Shown here: piece after piece, positions 62,499 through 64,000 of the stretch
Layout: every line of letters starts with the position of its first letter
Numbering within the stretch: position 1 is the first letter of the stretch
Assembly (NCBI RefSeq): GCF_004343775.1
Contig: NZ_PTXL01000010.1
Coordinates: forward strand, 124,001-188,000
DNA from: Burkholderia sp. SRS-46
Lineage (GTDB): Bacteria > Pseudomonadota > Gammaproteobacteria > Burkholderiales > Burkholderiaceae
Reading direction: 5' to 3'
Length of the DNA: 64,000 bases
Notes under the pieces: model-generated
What the model saw: only the letters and a program-made list of their open reading frames with translations
Told to the model about the DNA's origin: nothing
The model's database searches: none
Program-made: the position numbers and the translations under genes

Positions 62499-63536
62499 TC
62501 ACCCGATCGAACGGGCATCGTCTTGCGTCGCCAACAAGTCGAGCGCGACATCGACGATCATGTCCTCCTGCCCGCCGACCATGCGGCGGCGCCCCAATTC
62601 GACCAGGATGTCGACCGTCTTCAGACCATACTTTTTCGCGGCCACCTCCGAATGGCGCAAGAAGCTCGAATACACGCCGGCGTAGCCCAGCGCGAGCGTC
62701 TCGCGATCGACGCGTACCGGCCGATCCTGCAGCGGGCGTACGAGATCATCGGCCGCGTCCATCAGCCCGTACAAATCGCATCCATGATTCCAGCCGAGCC
62801 TGTCGGCAGCAGCGATGAAGACTTCGAGCGGAGCATTGCCCGCTCCTGCGCCCATTCCGGACAGACTTGCATCGACCCGGTCGCATCCTTCCTCGACGGC
62901 AACGATGCTGTTTGCCACACCCAGGCTCAGATTGTGATGCGCGTGCATGCCCGTTTGCGTCTCCGGCTTCAGCACGTCCTTGAACGCACGGAAACGCTCG
63001 CGGACGTCATGCATGCCGAGTGCTCCCCCGGAGTCGACGACGTAACAGCACGTCGCTCCGTAGCTCTCCATCAGCTTCGCCTGCTGGGCAAGATGCTGCG
63101 GCGTGGTCATATGGCTCATCATCAGGAAACCCACTGCTTCCATGCCGAGATTTCGCGCGTATTCGATGTGCTGCTTCGAAATATCCGCTTCCGTGCAATG
63201 CGTCGCGACGCGCACGATCTGCGCGCCGGCGTCGTAGGCATTGCGCAGATCATGGATCGTACCGATGCCAGGCAACAGCAGTGTCGCAACCTTCGCGTGT
63301 TTGACGGTGTCCGCTACGGCGGCGATCCACTCCACATCCGCGTGCGCGCCGAAGCCGTAGTTGAAGCTCGATCCTTGCAAACCGTCGCCGTGAGCCACCT
63401 CGATCGAGTCGACCTTTGCCTCGTCGAGCGCCCTTGCAATATTGACTGCCTGTTCGATACTGTATTGATGGCGGATCGCATGCGATCCGTCCCGCAGCGT
63501 CACGTCCGAGATATAGAGTTTCTTGTAGGGTTTCAT
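62499..63536 (-). CDS. mhpE: 4-hydroxy-2-oxovalerate aldolase
   Basis: Start ATG 63536 gives MKPYKKLYISDVTLRDGSHA, placed after a GGAGAAAGG site. The 345-residue enzyme has the DmpG/BphI/MhpE signatures: catalytic-base and metal residues in DVTLRDGSHAIRHQYS, VDSIEVAHGDGLQGSSFNYG, TGMHAHHNLSLGVANSIVAV and the C-terminal DmpG communication domain (DILVELGRRRMVGGQEDMIV). It splits 4-hydroxy-2-oxovalerate into pyruvate and acetaldehyde, the last part of catechol meta-cleavage. It acts in complex with the acylating acetaldehyde dehydrogenase of the adjoining gene. Confidence 0.93.
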   Translation of the reverse strand: MKPYKKLYISDVTLRDGSHAIRHQYSIEQAVNIARALDEAKVDSIEVAHGDGLQGSSFNYGFGAHADVEWIAAVADTVKHAKVATLLLPGIGTIHDLRNAYDAGAQIVRVATHCTEADISKQHIEYARNLGMEAVGFLMMSHMTTPQHLAQQAKLMESYGATCCYVVDSGGALGMHDVRERFRAFKDVLKPETQTGMHAHHNLSLGVANSIVAVEEGCDRVDASLSGMGAGAGNAPLEVFIAAADRLGWNHGCDLYGLMDAADDLVRPLQDRPVRVDRETLALGYAGVYSSFLRHSEVAAKKYGLKTVDILVELGRRRMVGGQEDMIVDVALDLLATQDDARSIG

Positions 63537-63549
63537 CACCTTTCTCCTG

Positions 63550-64000
63550 TCATACGGTAGCATCGGCGATCATTCTGGCCGCCATGCGCTCGGCACATGA
63601 CTTTGCTGCCGATGTCATGATGTCAAGATTGCCGGCGTATGCCGGCAGATAATGTGCGGCGCCTTCCACCTCGAGAAACACGGATGTTTTCAGGCCATGC
63701 ATGCGTGCCCCCACACCCGGGACGCTCAGCGGCGCAGCAGCGTCAATCCGATCGAACTGGATGTTCTGCTTGAGGCGGTAACCGGGCACATAGTGATTCA
63801 CGGCCGCAACCATCTCCTCGATCGAACTGGCGATCGCCCTTTCGTCCGCAGGTCCCGACAGGCAATAGACCGTGTCGCGCATAATCAGCGGCGGCTCCGC
63901 CGGATTGAGCACGATAATCGCCTTGCCTTTCGACGCGCCGCCGACCTGCTCGATCGCCTTCGACGTCGTCTCCGTGAACTCGTCGATGTTGGCCCGCGTG
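63550..64000 (-). CDS. mhpF: Acetaldehyde dehydrogenase (acylating), C-terminal part
   Basis: The gene enters from the right window edge and ends at 63550, 13 bases before the aldolase start. The 150 visible residues include RANIDEFTETTSKAIEQVGG, ASKGKAIIVLNPAEPPLIMR, DTVYCLSG and VNHYVPGYRLKQNIQFDRID, the C-terminal half of DmpF/BphJ/MhpF. The enzyme converts acetaldehyde, channelled from the aldolase, with CoA and NAD+ to acetyl-CoA. The N-terminal Rossmann domain and active-site Cys lie outside the window. Confidence 0.92.
   Translation of the reverse strand, partial: TRANIDEFTETTSKAIEQVGGASKGKAIIVLNPAEPPLIMRDTVYCLSGPADERAIASSIEEMVAAVNHYVPGYRLKQNIQFDRIDAAAPLSVPGVGARMHGLKTSVFLEVEGAAHYLPAYAGNLDIMTSAAKSCAERMAARMIADATV

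Overview
This window reads as GC-rich chromosomal DNA from a beta-proteobacterium, most likely Burkholderia (Burkholderia cepacia complex or a close relative). The inference rests on the combination of gene families: a giant Rhs/YD-repeat toxin with orphan tips, a YadA-type trimeric adhesin with an ESPR leader, an integrase with a Burkholderia-style N-terminal domain, and meta-cleavage and amino-acid ABC operons. No rRNA, tRNA or CRISPR array was seen.

Region 1 (1-22.4 kb) is a polymorphic-toxin locus on the minus strand. A 4,907-residue Rhs protein (7651-22374) ends in a JAMM/MPN-like metallopeptidase tip and is followed by a small immunity gene. Downstream lie two displaced C-terminal tips, each with candidate immunity genes: one ADP-ribosyltransferase-like with a frameshift in its Rhs part, one possibly GNAT-like. 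Between and around them are an IS3 fragment, a SymE remnant, and a module of tyrosine recombinase, HigA-like regulator and DUF29 gene beside a cluster of hairpins.

Region 2 (22.5-33.3 kb) is a decayed accessory zone. It holds fragments of an RND pump, two copies of an SOS-associated (SRAP/YedK) peptidase C-terminus, a LexA-type box before a small unknown gene, replication-initiator remnants, a frameshifted tyrosine recombinase, and IS3 and IS5 fragments. Intact genes here encode a pentapeptide-repeat protein, an MFS transporter and an S9 peptidase.

Region 3 (33.3-44.3 kb) carries a 1,617-residue trimeric autotransporter adhesin with a downstream lipoprotein, a beta-lactamase-fold serine hydrolase, a GNAT acetyltransferase, a 44-nt near-perfect palindrome and an orphan beta-helix protein resembling phage tailspikes.

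Region 4 (44.4-56.1 kb) is the most interesting part. It is one minus-strand operon behind a good Fur-box candidate: FecI-type sigma factor, FecR, TonB receptor, VioC-like Fe(II)/2-oxoglutarate dioxygenase, SbnB, SbnH-like PLP decarboxylase, SbnA, MATE exporter, a collapsed FecBCD-type importer and an SbnI-like ParB-fold protein. SbnI, SbnA and SbnB homologues together predict dedicated L-2,3-diaminopropionate synthesis. There is no NIS synthetase or NRPS in the locus, and a dioxygenase is present that staphyloferrin B loci do not need. The product is therefore probably not staphyloferrin B and may be an undescribed iron-regulated metabolite.

Region 5 (56.6-64 kb) has a LysR regulator divergent from an operon of an isochorismatase-fold hydrolase (biuret hydrolase/RutB-like), a GYD-domain protein and a polar amino-acid ABC transporter. 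It meets, tail to tail, a minus-strand operon of acetaldehyde dehydrogenase (cut by the window end), 4-hydroxy-2-oxovalerate aldolase and a [2Fe-2S] flavoprotein reductase.
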